Positions 1-7,173 of a stretch of DNA of 10,460 nt are shown piece after piece (within the stretch, counting starts at the first letter, position 1; each line of letters begins with the position of its first letter). The DNA comes from Candidatus Gerdarchaeota archaeon (lineage in GTDB: Archaea; Asgardarchaeota; Heimdallarchaeia; JABLTI01). The DNA is taken from assembly GCA_016840905.1 (NCBI GenBank), contig JAEORM010000195.1, forward strand, positions 1 to 10,460. The letters run 5' to 3'. The position numbers were made by a program, and so were the translations under genes. Under the pieces are notes generated by a model. The model was not told the DNA's origin. It searched no databases and saw only the letters and a program-made list of their open reading frames with translations.

Positions 1-545
1 ATGTTGATCGACCACTACCAATTTATGAAAATCAAACTATTTCTGCACCACACATGGTTGCAATAATGATCAGTAAAAATATTTTAGATTTGCATATTGG
101 AGATATTTGTCTTGAAGTAGGTGGTGGGTCAGGTTATCATGCTGCAGTTATTGCTGAAATGGTAGCTCCAACAAACGAGGATAAAAGTAAATGGGGCCAT
201 GTTTATACAGTAGAACGTCTTGGAAAATTAGTTAAATTTGCAGAAGAAAATCTAAAGAGGACAAAATATGATACTAGGGTGACAGTAGTAGAAGGAGATG
301 GTTCATTAGGTTTACCCGATAAAGCACCTTTTGATAAGATTACAGTAGCATGTGCTGCACCTACTATTCCTCCTCCTTTAATTGAACAACTAAAACCAGG
401 TGGTAGATTAGTTATTCCCGTTGCTTCTCCAAGTCAGTATTATCAAGAATTGAAAGTTATTACAAAACTTAAGGATGGTAGCTTAAAATCTGAAGCTAAA
501 GGAGGAGTAGCTTTTGTACCTTTAATTGGCAAATATGGTTACTAA
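1..545 (+). CDS. pcm: Protein-L-isoaspartate O-methyltransferase, 5'-truncated by the window edge
   Basis: Repairs damaged proteins in the cytoplasm by SAM-dependent methylation of L-isoaspartyl residues. The frame is open to the left edge (first whole codon at 3), giving 180 visible residues. Compared with the E. coli enzyme (about 208 residues) roughly 45 N-terminal residues lie outside the window. Visible family marks, in order: PLPIYENQTISAPHMVA (family form PIG.GQTIS.P.MVA) at residues 4-20; the SAM-binding glycine motif LEVGGGSGYHAA; VYTVER at the end of the second strand; GDGSLGLP; PFDKITVACAAP; LKPGGRLVIPV; and the C-terminal FVPLIGKYG. The ATG at 54 is the Met of SAPHMVA, not a start. 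The stop (TAA 543-545) overlaps the stop of the convergent polymerase gene. Family assignment is from motifs and is secure. Which archaeal subgroup it belongs to is not visible. Confidence 0.95.
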   Translation, partial: VDRPLPIYENQTISAPHMVAIMISKNILDLHIGDICLEVGGGSGYHAAVIAEMVAPTNEDKSKWGHVYTVERLGKLVKFAEENLKRTKYDTRVTVVEGDGSLGLPDKAPFDKITVACAAPTIPPPLIEQLKPGGRLVIPVASPSQYYQELKVITKLKDGSLKSEAKGGVAFVPLIGKYGY

Positions 546-3500
546 CTACTTTCACCAAAAAAGTCCGTTAAACTCATTTGATTATTTTTCTCTTGAATGA
601 AATATTCATTTATAGATTCATTGAACAACCTTAGTCTTTGCTTAATATATTCAGATAATTCATATTCGTTAATTAACTTTTGAGCTGTTTCATAGTATTT
701 GGTGACTGTTTTTTTATGAACTGTTAGTAATAATTTTCCGCCATCTGAACAATTCGAACATTTCCCTGAAAGTGGTAATCGTCGATATTTAGCATTACAT
801 TTTATACAACGAAATGTTTGTGAACCAAATGCTCGAAGACAACCAATCATATCGGGGAAGAAATGTTTGTTAATAACACGTTCAGCAACATCTTCCATAT
901 CAACTGCGCGAATAATATGAGCTATTTCCAATTGGGCGTCTAATTTCTCAGCCATTTTTCCCAAACGAGAATAATTAGTAGAAATAGGTCCTTTAGCTAT
1001 GTCAGTTGTATCATGAGTAAAATGAAAATTCTCAAATTGTTCAGGAGTATCAAGACGATTAGCTATAAGATCAATTATTCGAGAAATTTTCTTAGGATCA
1101 ATAAACTTGTATGTTTGGTCATAAAATTCCAAAGGATATCTTTTCATACAGTCAACTGCATGTGATTCATCATCAACTTCTCTAGGATTGAGAATAATAC
1201 CTAAAGTTAATGGAGCATCCATTGATCCACCACGAGTTATTGGTAGAAATTGCTTTGAAAAATCCAAAAAACCTTCAAGCATCAAAATAACAGCATCTTC
1301 ATCACCATCACATTGATGTGTAAGAATATATTCGTTAACCAATACCGTATGATATTTTTCTGCATTTAATGAATAGACATACTCATTATCTGATTCAATT
1401 AATTCAATTTCTTTAACAGATTGAATTTTATTGTTTAAGAATAATTTTCGAGGTGAAGTAATTTTATTTTTAGATATTAAACCTAAAAATTGTTGTTTTC
1501 TTTTAGAAGTAAAGCCAATCTTCTCATTAAAAATTAATACATTTTCACCTCGAATTGTTAATCTGTATTCCGTACTAGTTTCACGAATAGTGCTTGAATA
1601 ACTCGAGAATATACCAAATCGCAATAATAGTAAGTCCACATCCTTAAGCAATTCTTTACTTACTGATGAACAATTGACAGTCTCTCTTGTTCTATCAATT
1701 CCTCCATCCCCACTAAAGTATGCGCTAATTAGGAATTTGATTTTTTCTTTGGGTAATTTTAACAAATTTGATGGAATTTTTTTGTTATGTGCTCCGCTTT
1801 GAAGATTCAATATTTTTTTGAAGAATTCATAAACAACTCTGCTAGCTATAGTTATTCGATTAGAATTTATATAAGGTTTAAATCCATCTCCAAAAATCAT
1901 TGATAATGATATTAACATATCTTCTCGTATGTCAGCTTCGGATACAGCTAAATCCACTTGGTAATTTATCTTATTGATTTTTCTATAGAATCCTTCTGCA
2001 AGATAATATCCAATTAGCCTCATCAAATGCTCATTAAATGGAATAATTCTATTTATGAAAGTATGATCTCTCTTAAAACCTAATGAACAGTTTGGAACAT
2101 CTTGTATTGTTAAATGGTTCATGTTTAATATTTGTTCAAGTATGCTTAGTGGGATTGAATCTCTTTGTTTATAGTAATTATTTAGCGTTTTTTTATTAAT
2201 AGCTAATTTTTCAGATAGCTCTTTCAATCCATTTTTGTTCACAATATTTTGAATAAAGCCTTTAATCCCTCTTACCATCAAGTCATTTTTTAAGCCATTA
2301 AAATGATCTTTCATGAATTCTTGGAGTAAATCAATTTCCTGTATATCAATCTCATCCAAATCAAGGACAGGTAAAATGAAGCTATCACCTTTTTTTACTT
2401 CAAAAGCTCTCTTTTCAGTTATTTTTTCATTATCAAAGACTAAAACAGGATGATCAGGTGTTGTTGTAAATGATCTCTTACCTATCAAATGAAATTTGAT
2501 TAAATGTTCTGGTGCTGGTGATTTTATTACATCCACAATATTTGTAAGAACAGTTTTTCCTTCCGTTGCATCAAAAGAATGAACTTTAATCGCCTTGTTT
2601 GATTGTTTTTTAACTTTCACCATTTTCTCTGTTGTTTCGTTTTCGAATTCTTTTTCATAAAGATCTTCTATCTTTATACGTTCTATTTTCCCATCGATGT
2701 CAACTAAAATCTCAGTTTCACCTGGGAAACAATTTCTTCTCTTTGCTGCCTGCCAATAGGGATGAGCTAAATTCCCTTTTACTGATGAAAAACCAACAAT
2801 TCTACCAGTAATACCTGAAGAAGTATGTGGTGCTAATCCAATAACAAAATGACCAATAAGATCAGTTATTTTTGTTATATTATAATATCTAGGAAAACCA
2901 TAAACTAACTCTAACATATCATCAACATACTTAGATACACGATAAAGGAACTCACCATTATCAAGGTTTAGAACCACATCCTGTATTTTTAATTCTAGTA
3001 TTTGATTAGTATCAGTCAATGGATTATTTTCTATATCATGAGTATATCCTAGTTCTATTAATTGTTCAATAGAAGCATTAACTTCTTTTGGTTTGAAATG
3101 CATAAGAGGTATATCAGTTGAATCAAACCGAATTGTTCCATCTTTATAGACATTCAATCCATGACGGGCTCGAAGAAAACCTTTCTCAAGTATTTCAGGG
3201 ATTTTTCCTTTATTCATTAATTTTTTAACCCCTTTTGTATCAGAAGGAATTGATCCTCCAAGAGTTTTCTTTACTCGAGTAATGTCCTCTTTTAAATCAA
3301 CAACCCGTTGTGAATAAGTTGCTGTTGGGCGATTACATGATTCACAAAATTCATCTGTAGTTTCTCTTCCACAACTTGGACAACTTCTAATAAATTCAGT
3401 TCTTTTATTACAATTGGGACAAACAGCAAGATGTGTAATAATGTTGCAACTTTTACATTCTCTTTGAGTTACAGTTATAGTGATATTCTCTTTTTTCGCA

Positions 3501-5461
3501 GCTTCTAAAATCAATCTATTATTACCACCACCTTCCATTTCAATTGGGAAGAGTGAATGTATAGGTGGATTCATCTTTCTCTCTTTTGCTTTTTCAGGTC
3601 GCCCCATTCTAGCACCAGTATAAATCGGTGACTTCATTCTGATCTCAAAAGGAACCATATGAGAAAAAGGTGGACCTGCTTCACGTTCTATATCTTGAGA
3701 ATCTATTTTTGGATTTTTTAATTGCATACAATGATCTAGAATCAAATTACTTTCTTCAATGACGATGTGTTGTTTTATTACTTTATGCGGTAAACCTATA
3801 CGTTCAAGAATTCGTTTCTGGCTAAATTCTTTGGTTAAAACTACTGCATCTCTATTTCTAGAAAATTCTTGAACCTTCTCTTTATCATTAACTCGAGAAA
3901 TTATTATATCACTTCGTAACTCAAAAAACTCGTCAAAAGAAATATCATGCCAGGCATAGGTATAAAATGGATGAAGTGGAATCATAAATTCATAGCTAAA
4001 AGTTAAGGCTTCTTCTTGTGTAGGTTTTGTTTTCATAGGATTTGTTAGAAACTCCATCAAACGTTCGGTTTTCATATTTAGTAATTTAGCTGCTTCATCA
4101 ATATTATTACCATATTTTTGTTTAATTTTCGATTCTAAGTATAATACCCACCATTCCTCAACAAATCCTGACGGTATTAAGGGGTGATTGTTTTCAAGGA
4201 ATTCACCAAATCCCACTAGGAGATCACCAAGGAATAATATTTCCTTGATTTTTTTCTCGTATTTTGTTGCTTGTTCATAAGTTTCAATTTTAAGTACAGT
4301 GCCATCTTTTAGGAGTACTATTGGTCCTTCAATAGAATCTACAGGCAGTACAACGCTGCCTTTCCCAGGTCGTTCAGTTCGTATGTGTGTTCCTGGTGCA
4401 AGAAATTCATTAACTATTTTCATAGTTGCTGGATGAATACCTATACCGGCTAACCCAGTATTTCTAGAATGACCATACCTTATTCTGAAACCACCTGGTT
4501 TTGATGGGTGGGAAAATATTGGGCGACCAGCAATTACATCTTTAATATAACCATATGATGGTTGACTTTTTGCTTTAGCTTCTTCTTTTTCTTTATTTGC
4601 TTCTGCTTTCGCTACTGTAGCTTTGACAGATTTCAACCAATCCCAATCAGTTAGCCCTACCGCATTAACTGTTTTGAGAATTTTCATAGCTCGACCAACA
4701 ATACCATCATTTAGAACGAGACAGGCTCCACCTCTCAATGAATTAGTTTCAATTCTTGGTAAATCACGAAAAGCTGAAACTTCATCAGGATTTGTACTTT
4801 CTCCTGTAACTTCAACTGGTAAATTCATAACAGCATATTCTATTTGTTCTGGAGTAGTTGGACTTTGTAAATGCATGACTCGATTATATAAATCAACTTC
4901 TTCAATAAAACGCTTCATCTCTTGCCTAGTTGCCTTATACCGAGATAAATTCAACGCCTTTCTCACATGGTCAGAAATCAATACAGTTAAAGCAGCTTCC
5001 GTTCCACCAGCAGAACGAATTGGACCTGCAAAATAAACAGCTAAATATTTCGAATTATCATCATTTCGTTTTATTTTTACCTTAGCAATTCCTTCTAGTG
5101 GTGCAGCGGTAACTCCTTCCGTAAGTATGGCTAATGCCGATCTAATAGCTATATCAGCTTTTTGCTCATCTGGTAAATCACCTATTAATTTACCTGTTGC
5201 TAGTTCTTGGGCAATTTTAAAAGCAACATTTTCTCGGTCCATCTGTTTACTTAAACTACTAATTCTATCAGCTATCCCCTTAATACCCATCAATCCTTCA
5301 ACTTTTCCAGCAACATCTTTTGCCAAATGGATTTCAGGTTCTAATTCTGGATCTAGTCCTTTTTTCCTTGCATTGCTAGCTAAAGCATATAATTTATACA
5401 CTTCTTCTTCTAGCATATGAAAATAAGCTTTCATGTTCTCAGAGGTAGCTAATTCAACCAC
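542..5461 (-). CDS. polC: DNA polymerase D (Pol II) large subunit DP2, precursor containing an intein
   Basis: Catalytic subunit of the archaeal replicative polymerase PolD, which pairs with the exonuclease subunit DP1 (not in the window). The precursor is 1639 residues, 1166 after removal of the intein (residues 911-1383), normal for DP2. Family motifs in order: N-terminal YF..LEEEVYKLYALA (13-28), YFAGPIRSAGGT (143-154), GGFRIRYGHSRNTG, FLGDLLVGFGEFLENNHPL, GRPEKAKERKM (from 620), a zinc-binding block with eight cysteines in four CxxC pairs (669-709), EKGFLRARHGLNV with KDGTIRFD, then KRRN/CDGDEDA split by the intein. The DGDED aspartates (1385-1389) are the polymerase active site. Next come GGSMDAPL, a second CxxC-12-CxxC zinc site (1552-1571) and a C-terminal PIP box (1628-1635). 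The start is a GTG (5459-5461), the first possible start after an in-frame stop at 5486-5488, and matches the N-terminal length of Pyrococcus DP2. ATG at codon 10 is an alternative. No clear Shine-Dalgarno precedes either. Also called polD2. Confidence 0.97.
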   Translation of the reverse strand: MVELATSENMKAYFHMLEEEVYKLYALASNARKKGLDPELEPEIHLAKDVAGKVEGLMGIKGIADRISSLSKQMDRENVAFKIAQELATGKLIGDLPDEQKADIAIRSALAILTEGVTAAPLEGIAKVKIKRNDDNSKYLAVYFAGPIRSAGGTEAALTVLISDHVRKALNLSRYKATRQEMKRFIEEVDLYNRVMHLQSPTTPEQIEYAVMNLPVEVTGESTNPDEVSAFRDLPRIETNSLRGGACLVLNDGIVGRAMKILKTVNAVGLTDWDWLKSVKATVAKAEANKEKEEAKAKSQPSYGYIKDVIAGRPIFSHPSKPGGFRIRYGHSRNTGLAGIGIHPATMKIVNEFLAPGTHIRTERPGKGSVVLPVDSIEGPIVLLKDGTVLKIETYEQATKYEKKIKEILFLGDLLVGFGEFLENNHPLIPSGFVEEWWVLYLESKIKQKYGNNIDEAAKLLNMKTERLMEFLTNPMKTKPTQEEALTFSYEFMIPLHPFYTYAWHDISFDEFFELRSDIIISRVNDKEKVQEFSRNRDAVVLTKEFSQKRILERIGLPHKVIKQHIVIEESNLILDHCMQLKNPKIDSQDIEREAGPPFSHMVPFEIRMKSPIYTGARMGRPEKAKERKMNPPIHSLFPIEMEGGGNNRLILEAAKKENITITVTQRECKSCNIITHLAVCPNCNKRTEFIRSCPSCGRETTDEFCESCNRPTATYSQRVVDLKEDITRVKKTLGGSIPSDTKGVKKLMNKGKIPEILEKGFLRARHGLNVYKDGTIRFDSTDIPLMHFKPKEVNASIEQLIELGYTHDIENNPLTDTNQILELKIQDVVLNLDNGEFLYRVSKYVDDMLELVYGFPRYYNITKITDLIGHFVIGLAPHTSSGITGRIVGFSSVKGNLAHPYWQAAKRRNCFPGETEILVDIDGKIERIKIEDLYEKEFENETTEKMVKVKKQSNKAIKVHSFDATEGKTVLTNIVDVIKSPAPEHLIKFHLIGKRSFTTTPDHPVLVFDNEKITEKRAFEVKKGDSFILPVLDLDEIDIQEIDLLQEFMKDHFNGLKNDLMVRGIKGFIQNIVNKNGLKELSEKLAINKKTLNNYYKQRDSIPLSILEQILNMNHLTIQDVPNCSLGFKRDHTFINRIIPFNEHLMRLIGYYLAEGFYRKINKINYQVDLAVSEADIREDMLISLSMIFGDGFKPYINSNRITIASRVVYEFFKKILNLQSGAHNKKIPSNLLKLPKEKIKFLISAYFSGDGGIDRTRETVNCSSVSKELLKDVDLLLLRFGIFSSYSSTIRETSTEYRLTIRGENVLIFNEKIGFTSKRKQQFLGLISKNKITSPRKLFLNNKIQSVKEIELIESDNEYVYSLNAEKYHTVLVNEYILTHQCDGDEDAVILMLEGFLDFSKQFLPITRGGSMDAPLTLGIILNPREVDDESHAVDCMKRYPLEFYDQTYKFIDPKKISRIIDLIANRLDTPEQFENFHFTHDTTDIAKGPISTNYSRLGKMAEKLDAQLEIAHIIRAVDMEDVAERVINKHFFPDMIGCLRAFGSQTFRCIKCNAKYRRLPLSGKCSNCSDGGKLLLTVHKKTVTKYYETAQKLINEYELSEYIKQRLRLFNESINEYFIQEKNNQMSLTDFFGESS
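557..580 (-). other. PIP box (PCNA-binding peptide) at the DP2 C-terminus
   Basis: The last residues of the polymerase read QMSLTDFF followed by GESS (residues 1628-1639). This fits the canonical PCNA-interacting pattern Q-x-x-hydrophobic-x-x-aromatic-aromatic exactly, with Gln1628, Leu1631, Phe1634 and Phe1635. It sits at the extreme C-terminus after a charged linker, as expected for a flexible clamp-binding tail. C-terminal PIP boxes are known in other DP2 proteins; binding here is inferred. Confidence 0.85.
1313..2731 (-). mobile_element. Intein with LAGLIDADG homing endonuclease in the PolD catalytic loop
   Basis: In-frame 473-residue protein intron (precursor residues 911-1383). The splice junctions are RRN/CFPGETEIL and YILTHQ/CDGDED. 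Cys911 is the first residue, block B has TPDH (Thr1001, His1004), block F is around VYSLNAEKYHTVLVNE, and block G has the penultimate His1382. The last intein residue is Gln1383 instead of the usual Asn, followed by Cys+1. The endonuclease motifs are LIGYYLAEG (acidic Glu1156) and LISAYFSGDGG (acidic Asp1252), both acids present, so homing may still be possible. Between the splicing block and the first LAGLIDADG motif lies a stretch around 1078-1115 that reads like a helix-turn-helix (LSEKLAINKKTLNNYYKQR then SIPLSIL). From memory, Pyrococcus DP2 inteins sit at the same site and also end in Gln; the P. abyssi one was shown to splice. Confidence 0.95.
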
Positions 5462-5500
5462 TTTAGTTTCACAACTTGTATTCGTTTAGCGTTTCACGTG

Positions 5501-5508
5501 TTAATTAA
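5501..5508 (-). promoter_or_regulatory. Possible TATA element for the polymerase gene
   Basis: The 113 bases between the GTG of DP2 and the end of the membrane operon contain TTAATTAA about 40 bases upstream of the GTG. This is the most TATA-like stretch and would place transcription start some 15-20 bases before the start codon. AT-rich DNA gives many such matches, so this is tentative. A 10-bp palindrome (TACTTAAGTA, 5515-5524) lies just upstream. No obvious terminator for the preceding operon was seen in this gap. Confidence 0.25.
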
Positions 5509-5574
5509 TTCTATTACTTAAGTAGAAAATTCCATTTAATAATTCTAGTACTACGATTAACTCCTCTCTTGTTC

Positions 5575-7173
5575 TTATGGAATTATCAAATAAGCATTTT
5601 CTATAATTGATTTCCCTATTAACGAGGGTATTATTCCTAAAACAATTAATCCTATTGCTACTATAGTACCAATAACAGATGTCATCGAAACATCTTGACC
5701 TAATCCACCTGTCATTAAAGATGAATCTTGGTCTGGTTTATCAAATAACAGATATTTGATTACAATAAGGAAACTGATTAGCATTAATACTAGTATGAAG
5801 ATAATGATAATAGTATAACCAACATAATTCAATTGAATTAAAGTAAATAATAACATATAGAGATTAACCCCACCAAACATTGGTAATATCCCTATCATTG
5901 ATGCTAGTCCTACAATTAGATTAAAGGTAGTTAATGGATATTCTCTGCCTACCCCCCGCAAATCAATCAATTTTTCACTTTGATTTCTTTTCGACATTAA
6001 ATGATCTTTAGCAATGAAAGCAAGAAATGAAGTTATTCCGATATTAATTATCTGTAGGATACTATAACCAAAACATTCCTTAACAGAGAAGAGTGTTTCT
6101 TCTGTTCCTGAATTAACCATTCCACCAATAGATATTCCTGTTAAAATCACACCTATATTTACAAATATTGTATAAATAATTATCTTTGATAAAGTGATAT
6201 TTTCTTTATCTTTGCGAGTTACTTGATATACTAATACAAGAACACCTTCTAATGCAGTGATCAAACCAATTATTGCTAAAATTAATGTATAGTTGATGAT
6301 AGGCATTTGTGCAGTATCAAAAAATGAATATAAAACACGAAAGATCGACAATAATGCTAAACCACTAACTATTCCTATTGAGAACACTTGAGTAGTTGCG
6401 CTTGATTTTTCTACCGCATTAGGCATCCAAAGATTCATCATAAATATGTTAGCTAATAAGCCAAATCCTCCGATGGTTAAAGCAATAATTAAGTAAATGA
6501 TTGACTTGGCATCAGTGGTTATACGTTCTGAATTTAAAAGTGTAATATCTTCGTGGATATGATCATAATTCAATGTTCCAAACAATCCATAACATAATAT
6601 TACTGCTATTAGAATGAAAACCATACTTAAACTAATTAAAATAAAAGCTCGCATACCGCCTTCTCTTAGATCTTCCCGTTTCTTTTGGAAAGCAATTAAT
6701 GATATTAGGGAAATATCAATTATAACCCAACCTAGTAGTGTTGTGAAATAATCATTTGCTAAAACACTAGTATTAATACCTGACACAAGGAATAATATTA
6801 AGCTAATGTAAATAGAGCCTTCAATTTTACCTCGTTGTTTAGCAGATTCATAGAAGAGAATTAACATTACTATAATATTCAAAATTATTAGGAAAATACC
6901 ACTAAAACCATCCACTTTAAATTGAACACCTGAAGGTGCACTATATTCTGTTCCTGAAACTGATTTGTAAAAACCATACAAAATGGATGAAGATCCATTT
7001 CTAATTTTATGATACAATGCAGCAAAGAGTATAATGTTGACAATTATTCCTCCAGCAGCTATTTCTCCTGAGAAATTTTTCAACCACTTCCTTAATCCAA
7101 AAAGAAATATTGCTAATATAAATGGAAGAAATATTGTTGTAAATATTAGGAAATTAATTGAAATTTCAGCCAT
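5575..7173 (-). CDS. NuoN/MrpD-like antiporter-type membrane subunit, key charged residues apparently lost
   Basis: A 532-residue polytopic membrane protein, about 14 helices, of the proton-conducting transporter superfamily (NuoL/M/N, MrpA/D, MbhH). Recognition rests on the conserved layout: YFTTLLGWVIIDIS at 142-155 (TM5), the AFILISLSMVFILIAVILCYGLFGTLN block (about 176-202), LWMPNAVEKSSATTQVFS at 248-265 (family LW.PDA...AP.P.SA), IFRVL, and GILPMFGG at 428-435 (family GIPP.AGF). By eye the TM7 Lys of FK..P.H.W is Leu240, the TM8 Lys is absent, the TM11 His/Lys are absent and the TM12 Lys of GFF.K is Leu438. Asp153 may stand in for the TM5 Glu. It is the last gene of the operon. The start is ATG 7171-7173, which overlaps the preceding TAA (TAATG) and has GGGAGGT eight bases upstream. 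A longer frame exists but would run into the upstream gene. Subfamily N, M or D is not resolved. Confidence 0.85.
   Translation of the reverse strand: MAEISINFLIFTTIFLPFILAIFLFGLRKWLKNFSGEIAAGGIIVNIILFAALYHKIRNGSSSILYGFYKSVSGTEYSAPSGVQFKVDGFSGIFLIILNIIVMLILFYESAKQRGKIEGSIYISLILFLVSGINTSVLANDYFTTLLGWVIIDISLISLIAFQKKREDLREGGMRAFILISLSMVFILIAVILCYGLFGTLNYDHIHEDITLLNSERITTDAKSIIYLIIALTIGGFGLLANIFMMNLWMPNAVEKSSATTQVFSIGIVSGLALLSIFRVLYSFFDTAQMPIINYTLILAIIGLITALEGVLVLVYQVTRKDKENITLSKIIIYTIFVNIGVILTGISIGGMVNSGTEETLFSVKECFGYSILQIINIGITSFLAFIAKDHLMSKRNQSEKLIDLRGVGREYPLTTFNLIVGLASMIGILPMFGGVNLYMLLFTLIQLNYVGYTIIIIFILVLMLISFLIVIKYLLFDKPDQDSSLMTGGLGQDVSMTSVIGTIVAIGLIVLGIIPSLIGKSIIENAYLIIP

Noticed and set aside
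54..56. ATG at 54 as the start of the methyltransferase
   Set aside because: The frame stays open upstream to the window edge and encodes conserved family residues (PLPIYENQTISAPHM). This ATG is internal.
1313..2731. Reading the inserted segment as a separate gene or as a split polymerase
   Set aside because: The frame is continuous with no stop, and standard intein blocks lie at both ends, so it is one precursor.
4623..5420. Plus-strand open frames of 137 and 97 codons opposite the polymerase
   Set aside because: They lie antisense to conserved DP2 coding sequence and encode no recognisable domain; they are by-products of codon composition.
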